A DNA stretch of 64,000 bases, taken from assembly GCF_014640635.1 (NCBI RefSeq), contig NZ_BMHI01000005.1:124001-188000 (forward strand), read 5' to 3'. Position numbers and translations under genes: made by a program. Positions 36,243 through 45,455 of this stretch are shown here, one piece after another (within the stretch, counting starts at the first letter, position 1; each line of letters begins with the position of its first letter). The notes under the pieces are model-generated. The model saw nothing but the letters and a program-made list of their open reading frames with translations, did no database searches and was not told where the DNA came from. Source of the stretch: Flexivirga endophytica. Its GTDB lineage: Bacteria; Actinomycetota; Actinomycetes; Actinomycetales; Dermatophilaceae.

Positions 36243-36956
36243 GTGGAGCAGTCCGGCCTGAGTCGCGGCATACGTGCCCTGTGGGGTGTCGAGGAAAGGC
36301 CTCGTCGTGGCCCCAAGCCGACGGTTACGGTTCACGAAATCGCCTCTGTCGCAATGGAGATCGCTGATGGCGACGGGATCCAAGCGATCACGATGGCGGC
36401 AGTCGCGGGCCGCCTCGGACTCACCACGATGGCGCTCTACCGGCATGTCGATTCGCGGAGCGACCTCGTGGCGGTGGCGGCTGACGCCGCATTGGGTCGG
36501 CCGCCGGCGACGTCCCGTCGGGCCGGCTGGCGGCGCCAGGTGGGGGAGTGGGCACGTGCGGAGCTGGCCCAGCTGCAGGCGCACGCGTGGGTGCTGGACG
36601 TCATCCTGGAGGGTCCGCCCGCGGGGCCGAACAACGTGGCCTGGATGGACAGCGGCATGCAGGCCATCGGGCGCACCGGACTCGACCCGCAGTCAGCGGC
36701 GTCCGCGCTGCTCGTCGTCGACGGGTTCGTGCGCAGCATGGTCGGCCAGGCGCGGCAGTACGGACCCGGCACCGGGTGGGCCCGGGCGCTGGCGTCGGTC
36801 GTGGATCCGGACGAGTTCCCGGCGGTCTCGACCGCTCTCGAGGCGGGCACGTTCGACGATGACGAGGCCTTCCCGAGCGATCAGGACGTCGAGTTCGGGC
36901 TGTCCGTCGTCCTCGACGGCATCGAGCAACTCATCGCTGCGGGAAGCCGCCGATGA
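36243..36956 (+). CDS. TetR-family repressor of the adjacent efflux pump
   Basis: 237 residues. The N-terminal HTH reads ITMAAVAGRLGLTTMALYRHVDSRSDLVAV, typical of TetR; a C-terminal domain of about 150 residues should bind the drug. GTG 36243 is preceded by GAGGAG. Divergent placement from the DHA2 pump, with a candidate palindrome between, suggests local autoregulated repression. Confidence 0.92.
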   Translation: MEQSGLSRGIRALWGVEERPRRGPKPTVTVHEIASVAMEIADGDGIQAITMAAVAGRLGLTTMALYRHVDSRSDLVAVAADAALGRPPATSRRAGWRRQVGEWARAELAQLQAHAWVLDVILEGPPAGPNNVAWMDSGMQAIGRTGLDPQSAASALLVVDGFVRSMVGQARQYGPGTGWARALASVVDPDEFPAVSTALEAGTFDDDEAFPSDQDVEFGLSVVLDGIEQLIAAGSRR

Positions 36957-36971
36957 CGGTCGGTCGCTGAG

Positions 36972-38021
36972 TCAGTCGCGGACGGTCAGGCACACGCCGT
37001 TTGCGTCGCGCGCGGCGACCCCGGTCAGGCGCTCGCCGGCGAGGGCCACCTCCAGGCGTGCCCAAACCCGGCCCAGTGCAACGGGATCCGAGCCTTCGAG
37101 TCGTATGACGACACCGTCGTCCGAAGGCGCCGACTGATCGACGTCGACCCGGTCGGCCGCGGTGAGTGCCACCCGGACGGCGCGGGCCACCCGATCCGGC
37201 AGTGGCTCCGGAGCGACCGACTCGATGCCGACCTCGGCCGAGAGAGGAGTGCCCGGCGCGACACCGAGCGCGGCACGGACGGCCTCGGCCCGACCGAGCG
37301 CGAACCAGTCGGACGGACCGGTGCGGACGAGCCCGGCGGCACCCGGTCCGTCGTCGACGGTGACGAAGGATTCGAGCCCGGACAGCAGCGCCACGGGCAC
37401 GCGGTCGATCTTGCCCTTGACCAGGTCGGCGGCCGAGGCGACCTCGTCGGCGATGTTGCGAACGGTGACCGCCAGGTCACGACCGGCCGTGTCGGGCAGT
37501 CCGCGCAGATCGTCGACCGGTCGCAGTCCCGCGGCACCCAGCGCGAAGTCGGTCAGACCGCCACGCCATGCGCGCCCGGAGGTGTCCGACAGTACGACCG
37601 CGAAATCTGTTGGCCGCTGGAGGATTTCGGCGATCTCGTGACGCACGCGGCGGGCGACGTCGTCCGGGTCACGGGGCAGGAGCAGGAGGCGGTCGTCGCC
37701 GGAGTTGGAGGCGTCGATGCCGGCCCCCGCCATCACCGGCCCGGCGACCGCCTGCACGACACGAGTGGTGCCCGAGTCGTTCGCGCGCTCGGCAACGACC
37801 GAATCGGATTGCTGGAGCACGAGATCGGGCCGCTCGACGCCGACCGGCGCGAAGAGTCCCAGCCACTTGGAGACGATCTTGCTGGTCACCACGACGACGT
37901 CGCCGGGGGAGAGGGCCGGACGCAGGAGATCCCCGAGCACTGCCGGCAGATCCATCGCCGGTGTCACCTCGGCGTCGAAGCCGACGGGACGGATCGACAC
38001 CGGCTGCGGGGGTGCGGTCAT
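36972..38021 (-). CDS. fbiB: Coenzyme F420-0:L-glutamate ligase (CofE domain, no nitroreductase domain)
   Basis: 349 residues. The N-terminal 245 residues are CofE: SPGDVVVVTSKIVSKWLG, LVLQQSDSVV, GAGIDASNSG and LSDTSGRAWRGG. It adds gamma-linked glutamates to F420-0. M. tuberculosis FbiB has a further nitroreductase domain of about 200 residues; here only about 105 residues follow (from SDWFALGRAEAVRAALG), and they do not look like a nitroreductase. The start overlaps the fbiA stop (ATGA), so the pair is coupled. Confidence 0.9.
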   Translation of the reverse strand: MTAPPQPVSIRPVGFDAEVTPAMDLPAVLGDLLRPALSPGDVVVVTSKIVSKWLGLFAPVGVERPDLVLQQSDSVVAERANDSGTTRVVQAVAGPVMAGAGIDASNSGDDRLLLLPRDPDDVARRVRHEIAEILQRPTDFAVVLSDTSGRAWRGGLTDFALGAAGLRPVDDLRGLPDTAGRDLAVTVRNIADEVASAADLVKGKIDRVPVALLSGLESFVTVDDGPGAAGLVRTGPSDWFALGRAEAVRAALGVAPGTPLSAEVGIESVAPEPLPDRVARAVRVALTAADRVDVDQSAPSDDGVVIRLEGSDPVALGRVWARLEVALAGERLTGVAARDANGVCLTVRD

Positions 38022-38989
38022 CGACGTAGCGACAGGCCGAGTTCGACTGCTTCCGAGGCCATTTCGGCGGTGGCCTCGATGTCGGTCATCAGGAGGGGGA
38101 TGGCCCGGATCGCGGGCTCGGCGCCGGCCATCGACGCTTCGTCGGCCTTGTCGACCAGCCAGCCGTCGAGGAAGTCGGCATAGAGGCCGGCGACGCCGTC
38201 GGGAGTGACCGGCACGCCGATCGCGGAGAGGCAGGCATCCGCGTGACCGCGCACCGGAGCGCCGCCGACGAGCGGGCAGACGCCGACCACAGGGGCGTTC
38301 GTGCCACGCATCGCGTCACGGACTCCGGGCACGGACAGGATGATGCCGATCGACACGACGGGGTTGCTCGGTGGCAGCAGCACCAGGTCGGCGGTGCGGA
38401 TAGCGTCGAGCACACCCGGGGCGGCGGCCGCCTGGTTGAGCCCGGCGACCACGAAGCGCTTCGCGGGTAGCGAGGCCTGGTGCTGCACCCACCACTGTTG
38501 GAAATGGATGGCGCGCTCGGAGCCGTCCTCGTCCTCGATGACGACGTGGGTCTCGACCGGAGTGTCGGTCATCGGCAGGAGCGTCACCCCTTGCTCAGGC
38601 AGTCCCCAGCGCTGCGCGAGCCGCTCGACGACGGCACTGAGCGTCATACCCTGCGCGAGCCATTGGCTCCTGGCGATGTGGGTGCCGAAGTCGCGGTCAC
38701 CGAGGCCGAACCACTGCGGCTGTGCTCCGTATGCCGCCAGCTCGCCCTGCACGACGAACGACTCGTCGGCCCGGCCCCAGCCCTGGCCCTCGTGCACTCC
38801 GCCACCGAGGGTGTAGAGCAAGGTGTCCACATCGGGACACACCCGCAGTCCGAAGAGCGAGATGTCGTCGCCGGTGTTGCCGATCACTGTCAGCGAGTGC
38901 GGACCGTCGGTGCGATTGGACAGGTGGTGAAGCAGGCCGCGCAGGAATCGGGCTCCGCCGACACCTCCGGCGAGAGCGGTGATGCGCAT
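38018..38989 (-). CDS. fbiA: 2-phospho-L-lactate (phosphoenolpyruvyl) transferase, CofD type
   Basis: 323 residues beginning ITALAGGVGGARFLRGL, the CofD signature, with GNTGDDISLFGLRVCPDVDTL and LPPSNPVVSIG. It joins the lactyl or enolpyruvyl diphospho-guanosine unit to Fo to give F420-0 or its dehydro form. First gene of the fbiA-fbiB pair, divergent from whiB2 in the same order as in mycobacteria. No clear Shine-Dalgarno; ATG 38989 is the start that leaves the conserved N-terminus intact. Confidence 0.94.
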   Translation of the reverse strand: MRITALAGGVGGARFLRGLLHHLSNRTDGPHSLTVIGNTGDDISLFGLRVCPDVDTLLYTLGGGVHEGQGWGRADESFVVQGELAAYGAQPQWFGLGDRDFGTHIARSQWLAQGMTLSAVVERLAQRWGLPEQGVTLLPMTDTPVETHVVIEDEDGSERAIHFQQWWVQHQASLPAKRFVVAGLNQAAAAPGVLDAIRTADLVLLPPSNPVVSIGIILSVPGVRDAMRGTNAPVVGVCPLVGGAPVRGHADACLSAIGVPVTPDGVAGLYADFLDGWLVDKADEASMAGAEPAIRAIPLLMTDIEATAEMASEAVELGLSLRR

Positions 38990-39094
38990 TGGTCCATGAT
39001 CGCACGTCGGGTCCGGCGGGAGACCTGGCCGTCCGGACGACGAAAAGCGTTGCCGCTGCGGAGGTCTGCGAACCGTAGTTAGCACCTCGTGGGC

Positions 39095-39123
39095 TTGACG
39101 GATCGGAATGACACGCGTGTAAT
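39095..39123 (+). promoter_or_regulatory. Strong sigma-A type promoter of whiB2
   Basis: TTGACG (39095-39100), a 17-bp spacer and TGTAAT (39118-39123). This is the best consensus -35/-10 pair in the window and gives a leader of about 30 nt, unlike the leaderless genes around it. Confidence 0.7.
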
Positions 39124-39161
39124 TAGCCCCGTCAGGTCATTACCGACAATGAGGAGGAGCC

Positions 39162-39443
39162 GTGCAGGAGTTCACGATTTTGACCCTCTTGCACGAGGGG
39201 CTCGAGCAGGAAGAAGAAGAGACAGCGCTTTCGTGGCAGGAGCGTGCGCTGTGCGCACAAACCGACCCGGAGGCGTTCTTCCCCGAAAAGGGCGGGTCCA
39301 CCCGTGAGGCCAAGAAGGTCTGCATCGGGTGCGACGTCAAGGCCGAGTGTCTCGAATACGCCCTCGCACACGACGAACGCTTCGGTATCTGGGGTGGTTT
39401 GTCCGAGCGTGAGCGTCGCAAGCTCAAGAAGCGGGCAGTCTGA
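39162..39443 (+). CDS. whiB2: WhiB2-type iron-sulfur transcription factor
   Basis: 93 residues with the four cluster-binding cysteines C31, C54, C57 and C63, the GIWGG turn (75-79) and the basic C-terminus ERERRKLKKRAV. WhiB2/WhmD is needed for septation and division in mycobacteria and Streptomyces (WhiB). GAGGAGGAG lies just before GTG 39162. Placement beside fbiA and upstream of the mannose block is conserved in actinobacteria. Confidence 0.95.
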   Translation: MQEFTILTLLHEGLEQEEEETALSWQERALCAQTDPEAFFPEKGGSTREAKKVCIGCDVKAECLEYALAHDERFGIWGGLSERERRKLKKRAV

Positions 39444-39499
39444 CCACGACGCAAGCCCCGCCTTCCCGGCACGCAGCCGAGCTGGTCAGTGCCGGGTTC

Positions 39500-42400
39500 T
39501 TGGCGACCGATGACGACGCCGTAGAGCTCGCCGTCACCGCGCTGCTGGTGGTGCAGCACAGTGATCACCCGCGACTCCTCGAGACCCTGGACGCGCTCGT
39601 CGCTTCCGATCACAGGCCGGATCGGCTGATCGTCATCGACGCGACACCGGGCCGCGATCTGCCGGGCCTGCTCGCGGAGCACCCTGCCGTCGGCGACGCC
39701 GACTGGTCGCTCTCGGTCGTCACCGTGCCCGCGGGCACACCGTTCGCCGAGATCGTCGACACCGCGGTCACCGCGCTGCCCGATCCCGGCGAGGACGCCG
39801 TGGTGGCGCTGCGCCCGCGCCGCCGCGCGCGCAAGAGACCGGTCCGCCCGCGTGACCGCGACGTGTGGCTGTGGCTGCTGCACGAGGACAGCGCCCCCGA
39901 CTCCGACGCCCTCTCCCAACTGGTTTCCGTCGTCTCCGGCAGCGATCGCATCGGCATCGCCGGCTGCAAGGTGCTCGACAGCGACAACCCGACGCGACTG
40001 GTCAACGTCGGCATCGACCTGACCCGCACCGGTCGGCACGTCGGCTCCCGCATGCAGGGCGAGCCCGACCAGGGCCAGCACGACGACCGGCGCGACGTGC
40101 TCGGCGTCAGCAGCGCAGGCATGCTCATCCGCCGCGACGTCTACCTCGGCCTGGGTGGCTTCGACCCGGCCTTCGACGGAGACGGCGACGGTCTGGACGT
40201 CTCCTGGCGCGCCCACCTGATCGGGCGACAGGTCATCGTCGTACCTGCCGCCCGCGCGCACCAGGACCTCGTCGGCAAGGACAGCGACGTCGACCGGCCG
40301 GCTCCGCGCAGCCCCCGGACATTGCGACGGCACCGCCAGGTCGCACTCGCGCGTTGTTCGCTGCTCGGCCTGCCGTTCATGGCGTTGTGGATCCTGCTCA
40401 GCTGCACCGTGCTCGGCCTGCTGATGCTGCTGTTGAAGCGCCCTCGCCGCTCGCTGGCGGAGTTCGCGCAGGCGAGCGCTCCGCTCGGTGTGGTCCGCAT
40501 CATCGGCGCCCGGTGGCGGTTCATCGGGCGGGCGAGCACCCGGCGGCGCAACCTGCGCAACATCTTCGTGCCCTGGCGGGGCGCGATCGATCACGCGACC
40601 GCCACGATCGGCGACGCGATCACCCCGGAGCCGACCCGCCGCGACATACCCGCCACCGCGCCGGTCGAGACCGGACCGGTGGCCGATGACGCCGAGTCGA
40701 TGCCGACGCCGGTCGCCGGGCGCACCGGCGTGCTGCGCAACCCGGGCCTGTGGGTGGTGCTCGGTCTGCTCGCGACCGCGGCGGTGTGCTGGCGCGACCT
40801 GATCACCGGCGGCGCACTGCGCGGCACCGGCAACGGCCTCACCGGGGGAGCGCTGCAGCCCTTCACCACCGATGCCTCGGGCGTATGGCGGATGTGGCGC
40901 GATGCCTGGACCGGTCCGGGCCTCGGCCAGGCGGGCTCCGCCACGCCATACCTCGTCGTGCTCGCGCCGCTGGCGTGGATCGCGCAGCAGCTCCCCGGCG
41001 TCCATGGGGCGGCTTCCGCGTCAGCCGTCGTCACCTGGCTGCTGGTCCTCGCGATGCCACTTTCCGGCCTGGTCGCCTACCGCGCCGGACGCATCGCCAC
41101 CCATGCACGGTGGCCGCGCGTCGCCGCCGCGCTCGCCTGGGCAACACTGCCCACCCTGACGACCGCCGTCGCCGGCGGCCGGCTGGGCCCGGTGGTGGCG
41201 CACATCGTCTTCCCGTTCGCCTTCGCCGGGGTGTTCGAGATCGGCCGGCGCCGGGCCAGCACTCCGGTCACGTTCGGCACCGTGCTGGCCGCAGCCGTGG
41301 TCGGCGCCTTCGCGCCCGCACTGCTGATCGTCATCTCCCTCGTCGCACTCGGCGTCGTCGTGCTCGGCCCGGGCTGGGCGCGACTGCGCGGCCTGACCGT
41401 CGCAGTGCTGCCGTGGTTGGTGCTCGGCTGGTGGACCCGCAACCTGCTCAGCGACTGGCGCGCGCTGTTCGCCGGCCCTGGCGGACTGGACACGCTGCAC
41501 GACCACCCGGCATGGCAGTTGTTGCTGCTGCATCCCGGTGGCCCGGGCTCCTACGCCGTGCTGGCGAGCGCCCCCGTGCTGGTGTTCGGGATCGCCGGTC
41601 TCGTCCGGTCCGGCTTCGGCAAGGCATCCACCGGGCTCGCCCTTGTCGGGCTGCTTGGGTTGGCCACCGGGCTCGCCGCGGGCCATCTGCACCTGGTCCA
41701 GTGGTCCGACGGAACGCGCACACCCTGGGCCGGACTCGGCCTCGACGTCTTCGCCGCAGCGCTCATCGCCGCCGGCCTCGTCGGGCTGCGCGGCCTGCTG
41801 GCCGAGCGCTCGGCGCGAGCGCCGCGGTTCGTGCATCGCTTCGCGGTCGGTGTCACGGCGACGGCGTGCGTGCTCTTCGCCGGCATCGCGGGGCTGGTCG
41901 CCTGGCAGGCACAACCGACGACCGCGTTGCGGCCGGCCCCGGCCGGCCCGCCGAGCGTCGTCGCCAGCCAATTGACCGGTCCCAACGCCGTGCGGCTGCT
42001 GCATCTGAGCATTTCCGACACCGGCGCGATCACCTATCGGCTCACCGGCCGCGAGACCGGGCTGCCGGCGACCGGGCTGCACCAGCCCGCCCCGAGCGGC
42101 GGTGGTCAGGCGGCCACTGCCGCCACCGCGCTGCTGGAGCCCGACCAGGCCGATGCCGTCGCGGCCGAGTTGCGTGCGCTGGCGGTCGGTTTCGTCATCG
42201 TCGACGGGCCCGGTGAGCGAGCCGCGGTCACCGACACACTGCACGGGGTGGCCGGGCTGACCCAGATCTCCCGCGCTGCGCGCGCCGCTGTATGGCGCGT
42301 CGACCCCGCGGTGACTTCCGGCGGCGGCACCGTCGTGGCGAGCAGCCGCGTATGGCTCGAGCGTGACGGCGTACCCGTCGACTCGCTGCCCTCCACCGTG

Positions 42401-42694
42401 GCTCACGCTCGATCACACACGCGACTCCCGGCAGGACCCGCCGGTCGCGACCTGGTGCTGGCCGAAGGCGCCGGCTGGCGCGACCACGGCACGGTCGCCG
42501 TTGACGGTCACCGGGTCCAGCCGGTTGTGTCCGATGGCCGACTGCGCTATCCCATGCCGGCCGGCGGCGGCCGGCTGGTGATCGACCCCGGCGTGCAGCA
42601 CCGCAACATCGCGCTCGGCCAGGGTGCGCTGGCCGCACTGCTGCTCTTCCTGGCGATACCACTCGGCAACCGACGCTCCCGGAGGACGCTGTGA
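39500..42694 (+). CDS. Large membrane glycosyltransferase (GT2 domain plus multispanning domain)
   Basis: 1064 residues. The cytoplasmic GT2 domain (about 10-260) has LLVVQHSDHPRLLETLDAL, WLWLLHEDSAPDSDAL at the donor site and GMLIRRDVYLGLGGFDP. Two helices near 290-315 and about ten more between 410 and 790 make a polytopic domain, followed by a large extracytoplasmic part and a last helix at the C-terminus. It is typically found next to a DUF5719 gene downstream of whiB2 in actinobacteria and is thought to act in envelope glycan synthesis. The start is uncertain: TTG 39500 is used, with no good Shine-Dalgarno. The end overlaps the next gene (GTGA). Confidence 0.85.
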   Translation: MATDDDAVELAVTALLVVQHSDHPRLLETLDALVASDHRPDRLIVIDATPGRDLPGLLAEHPAVGDADWSLSVVTVPAGTPFAEIVDTAVTALPDPGEDAVVALRPRRRARKRPVRPRDRDVWLWLLHEDSAPDSDALSQLVSVVSGSDRIGIAGCKVLDSDNPTRLVNVGIDLTRTGRHVGSRMQGEPDQGQHDDRRDVLGVSSAGMLIRRDVYLGLGGFDPAFDGDGDGLDVSWRAHLIGRQVIVVPAARAHQDLVGKDSDVDRPAPRSPRTLRRHRQVALARCSLLGLPFMALWILLSCTVLGLLMLLLKRPRRSLAEFAQASAPLGVVRIIGARWRFIGRASTRRRNLRNIFVPWRGAIDHATATIGDAITPEPTRRDIPATAPVETGPVADDAESMPTPVAGRTGVLRNPGLWVVLGLLATAAVCWRDLITGGALRGTGNGLTGGALQPFTTDASGVWRMWRDAWTGPGLGQAGSATPYLVVLAPLAWIAQQLPGVHGAASASAVVTWLLVLAMPLSGLVAYRAGRIATHARWPRVAAALAWATLPTLTTAVAGGRLGPVVAHIVFPFAFAGVFEIGRRRASTPVTFGTVLAAAVVGAFAPALLIVISLVALGVVVLGPGWARLRGLTVAVLPWLVLGWWTRNLLSDWRALFAGPGGLDTLHDHPAWQLLLLHPGGPGSYAVLASAPVLVFGIAGLVRSGFGKASTGLALVGLLGLATGLAAGHLHLVQWSDGTRTPWAGLGLDVFAAALIAAGLVGLRGLLAERSARAPRFVHRFAVGVTATACVLFAGIAGLVAWQAQPTTALRPAPAGPPSVVASQLTGPNAVRLLHLSISDTGAITYRLTGRETGLPATGLHQPAPSGGGQAATAATALLEPDQADAVAAELRALAVGFVIVDGPGERAAVTDTLHGVAGLTQISRAARAAVWRVDPAVTSGGGTVVASSRVWLERDGVPVDSLPSTVAHARSHTRLPAGPAGRDLVLAEGAGWRDHGTVAVDGHRVQPVVSDGRLRYPMPAGGGRLVIDPGVQHRNIALGQGALAALLLFLAIPLGNRRSRRTL

Positions 42695-44109
42695 AGGTCT
42701 TCGGGGTCGTTCGGGCGACAGTGGCGGTGCTCGCCGGAGCCGGTCTGGTCTGGGGAGCCACCCAGACGACCGACACCGCGGACGCGACGCGGCCGGCCGA
42801 CGTGCGTCAGCTCGACGTCGACACGACGTCCAGCGCGCTGCGGGACGTCTCACTTTCCTGCACCGGCGCCGCCGCGGCGGGCCGGGTGCGCGCGGCGTCC
42901 GCCCCGGCGGACTGGGTCCACGGCACCGCGTCGGGCGGATCAGTCTCCGTCACGACCGACGGCAGGAGCAAGCCGCTGTCGCTGCGGCGTGGTGGTGCTG
43001 TCAGCACGGATCTGCCCGCGACGACCGCCGCGTCCGTGGTCGGCAAGGGTGGCCTGGCGACCGGACTGGTGGCCACGCAGACACAACTCGACGAGCGCAC
43101 CACGGCCCGTGGGCTCAACGTCAGCGGCTGCGGCGGGCCCGTGCAGGACGGCTGGTTCTTCGGCGGCGGACACGACGACGGCCGTGTCGCCCGACTCGCC
43201 CTCGTCAACACCGGCGCCACGCCGACGACGGTCGATGTCACGGTCCTGGGAGCCGACGGTGCCGACGCGGCTGCGTCGGTCAAGGGCACTGTGCTCGCAC
43301 CGGGTGAACGAAAAGTGCTGGTGCTCGGTGACTTCGCCGCAGCCCTCGCCGCACCGGCGGTGCACGTCACCGCGACCGGCGCCGGCGTGTCCGCATCGCT
43401 CACCGACGCCTGGATGAACGGCGAGACACCGGTCGGTGAGGACACCACGAGCGCACCGGTGACGCCTGCCGAGAAGCTCACCGTTCCAGGGGTGTCCGCG
43501 ACCAGCGCCGCCCCCCAGGTCCGTGTCGCGGTCCCGGGCAAGGACGAGGCGATCGTGCGGGTGCGCGTCGTCAACACCGCCGGCGCGGTGGTCGTCGACA
43601 AGGTGCAGACGGTCGCGCCGGGCACGAGCACAGGGGTCACGCTCACCGGTCTCACAACCGGCAACTACGACGTGCAGATCACCGGCGACGTCCCGGTCGC
43701 CGCATCGGTGATGAGCCGCACCGCCGGCTCCGGCACCACCGACCTGACCTGGGCACCAGCGCTGCCGGCGATCGACGGCCCGGCCGGCATCGCGATCCCG
43801 GACGGCATACCGCAGGCCAAGGCCTCGCTGATGCTCAGCGCTCCGACCGCGACGAGCGCCGACGTCATCACGATGACCTCGGCGGGACCGAAGGCCAGAA
43901 CCGTTGCGATCCCTGCGGATCGTCCGGTGGTCACCGACATCGGCGCGGGTGCCACGGCGGTCTGGGTCAGGCCGGGCAAGGGCCACCCGGTGCACGCTGC
44001 GGTCACGCTGCGTGGCCGACACGACAACGCGGACCTGCTGGCGACCATGCCGTTGGACCAGACTCCGCTCAGCCAGTCCACCAAGCGACTGGTGCCGGCC
44101 CGCGGTTGA
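42691..44109 (+). CDS. DUF5719 family secreted/membrane-anchored protein
   Basis: 472 residues. An N-terminal hydrophobic helix (about 5-25) acts as signal or anchor, followed by repeated beta-rich segments with many T, V and A residues (for example ARLALVNTGATPTTVDVTVLG). The family occurs with the upstream GT2 membrane protein and is expected outside the membrane. Its biochemical role is not known. It is translationally coupled to the glycosyltransferase. Confidence 0.82.
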   Translation: MKVFGVVRATVAVLAGAGLVWGATQTTDTADATRPADVRQLDVDTTSSALRDVSLSCTGAAAAGRVRAASAPADWVHGTASGGSVSVTTDGRSKPLSLRRGGAVSTDLPATTAASVVGKGGLATGLVATQTQLDERTTARGLNVSGCGGPVQDGWFFGGGHDDGRVARLALVNTGATPTTVDVTVLGADGADAAASVKGTVLAPGERKVLVLGDFAAALAAPAVHVTATGAGVSASLTDAWMNGETPVGEDTTSAPVTPAEKLTVPGVSATSAAPQVRVAVPGKDEAIVRVRVVNTAGAVVVDKVQTVAPGTSTGVTLTGLTTGNYDVQITGDVPVAASVMSRTAGSGTTDLTWAPALPAIDGPAGIAIPDGIPQAKASLMLSAPTATSADVITMTSAGPKARTVAIPADRPVVTDIGAGATAVWVRPGKGHPVHAAVTLRGRHDNADLLATMPLDQTPLSQSTKRLVPARG

Positions 44110-44118
44110 GGCCGGCTG

Positions 44119-44949
44119 TCACGCCGGCTGGTCGGACAGCCATTGGGCGTAGGTCGCGCCGCCCCGGATCGCCTGGGGTCCGGGCAGATTGGATCCTTCG
44201 GCGAAGCGTCGCATCGTGCCACCCACGGCCGGCAGCCGCAGCACCCGTGGTGCGCGGCGCCCTTCGATGTGGGCGGTGAGCACCGCGAGCTCACGGCCGG
44301 TCAGGATTTCCGGGCCGGCATACTCGACGCTCGCCTGCGACGGTTTCTCCTCCAGCGCGCGGTCGACCAATTGCATTGCCAGCCAAGCGGATTCGATCGG
44401 CGCGAAGCGTAGGCCGCGCAGTCCCACGCCGAACCCGGCGACCTGGCCGCCGATGAGTCGGTGCACCAGCTCGTGCACCTGGGTGGCACGCACGATGACG
44501 TGGCTGCGACCCGATCCGATGACCACGGTCTCCGCGGCTGCCTTCGCCCGGTAGTAGGGCAGTGGGTTCTCCCAGCAGCCGACGATCGACACGTGGATCA
44601 ACCGGGCGGTGGGGTTGTGCTCGGCCAGTACGTTGCACAGGCGCTCGGTGCCGTCGACGTCGACGTCCTGGGCGTGTGCGGCGTTGCTGGCGCAGTGGAT
44701 CACCGATTGCACACCGTCGACCGCCTCGTCTAGTCCGGAGCCGGTGGCGAGGTCGCCCTCGATCTCCTGTGCGTCCGTGTTCGTTTGACCCGTCATACGA
44801 GTCAAAACCCTTGCCGGAGCGCCGGATCGGAGCAACTCCGCCACGACCTGGGAACCGATGGTGCCGGTGCCGCCGGTCACCAGCACGGGTAGCCGGGCGA
44901 CGCCGGGCAGGCCGGGGACGAGCGGCGGCGGATCAGTGGCCTGTGACAT
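44119..44949 (-). CDS. NAD(P)-binding atypical SDR (NmrA/epimerase-like)
   Basis: 276 residues. LVTGGTGTIGSQVVAELLRSG is the N-terminal Rossmann motif; VIHCASNAAHAQDVDVDGTERL and YYRAKAAAETVV are the substrate and active-site-like regions of atypical SDRs such as NAD-dependent epimerases or quinone-reductase-like NmrA proteins. The substrate is unknown. The start overlaps the stop of the metallopeptidase-like gene (TGATG). Confidence 0.82.
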   Translation of the reverse strand: MSQATDPPPLVPGLPGVARLPVLVTGGTGTIGSQVVAELLRSGAPARVLTRMTGQTNTDAQEIEGDLATGSGLDEAVDGVQSVIHCASNAAHAQDVDVDGTERLCNVLAEHNPTARLIHVSIVGCWENPLPYYRAKAAAETVVIGSGRSHVIVRATQVHELVHRLIGGQVAGFGVGLRGLRFAPIESAWLAMQLVDRALEEKPSQASVEYAGPEILTGRELAVLTAHIEGRRAPRVLRLPAVGGTMRRFAEGSNLPGPQAIRGGATYAQWLSDQPA

Positions 44950-45335
44950 CAGTCCTCCAGATCGTCGGGGTGTATGCCGATGACGTGGGCGACCTGCTCG
45001 GCGAGCACATCCCACACGAGGTCGCTCAGGTCCGCGTCCTCGGCGGCACGCGACTCGATCGGGCGTCGGTAGAGCACCACACGAGCGGCCCGCCCGCGTT
45101 GCTCGGGGTAGGCCCGACCGAGTGCGAGGTCGGCCTCCCAGGGCGGTGGGTCGGTCGAGGGCACGTCCTCCACCGCGAACTCGATCCCGTCGAGGCTGCG
45201 CTTGAGGCGTCGTTCGAGGTTCTCCACCCCGTCGAGTACGAGCTCGTCGAACTGCGCCGATCGGCTGCGCATGGCAGGGACCGGTGGCCAGGCCAGCGGA
45301 CCACGGAAGCCGCGGCCGTGTCGATCGGTCGTCAT
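44949..45335 (-). CDS. Metallopeptidase-family protein (Rv3259-like) lacking a full zinc motif
   Basis: 128 residues in the PF06262-like arrangement. LDGVENLERRLKRSLDGIEFAVEDVP is typical of the N-terminus. Where the family has HExxH followed by G and D/E, this protein reads EQVAHVIGIHPDD: the first histidine is replaced by alanine, so zinc peptidase activity is doubtful. Syntenic with M. tuberculosis Rv3259. ATG 45335 has TAGAGT 6 nt upstream. Confidence 0.78.
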   Translation of the reverse strand: MTTDRHGRGFRGPLAWPPVPAMRSRSAQFDELVLDGVENLERRLKRSLDGIEFAVEDVPSTDPPPWEADLALGRAYPEQRGRAARVVLYRRPIESRAAEDADLSDLVWDVLAEQVAHVIGIHPDDLED

Positions 45336-45341
45336 ACGTCG

Positions 45342-45347
45342 ACTCTA
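45342..45347 (-). promoter_or_regulatory. -10 box of metallopeptidase-like gene (leaderless type)
   Basis: TAGAGT on the minus strand ends 6 nt before ATG 45335. Confidence 0.5.
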
Positions 45348-45441
45348 GCCAGCACAACGGGATTCGCCACGGACGCCCGGCCCGGCAGGGCGATCCCGGA
45401 GCAGGCGGCGTGCCGGGGACCCACGACCGGTCCCGGTGTCC

Positions 45442-45447
45442 TAGAGT
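45442..45447 (+). promoter_or_regulatory. -10 box of DUF3499 gene
   Basis: TAGAGT ends 8 nt before GTG 45456, so the mRNA has at most one or two leader bases. Confidence 0.45.
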
Positions 45448-45455
45448 CGAGCATC

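Noticed and set aside
39140-41005. A 621-codon open frame antisense to whiB2 and the large glycosyltransferase
   Set aside because: Low-complexity arginine/glutamine translation with no motifs; the sense genes are well supported.
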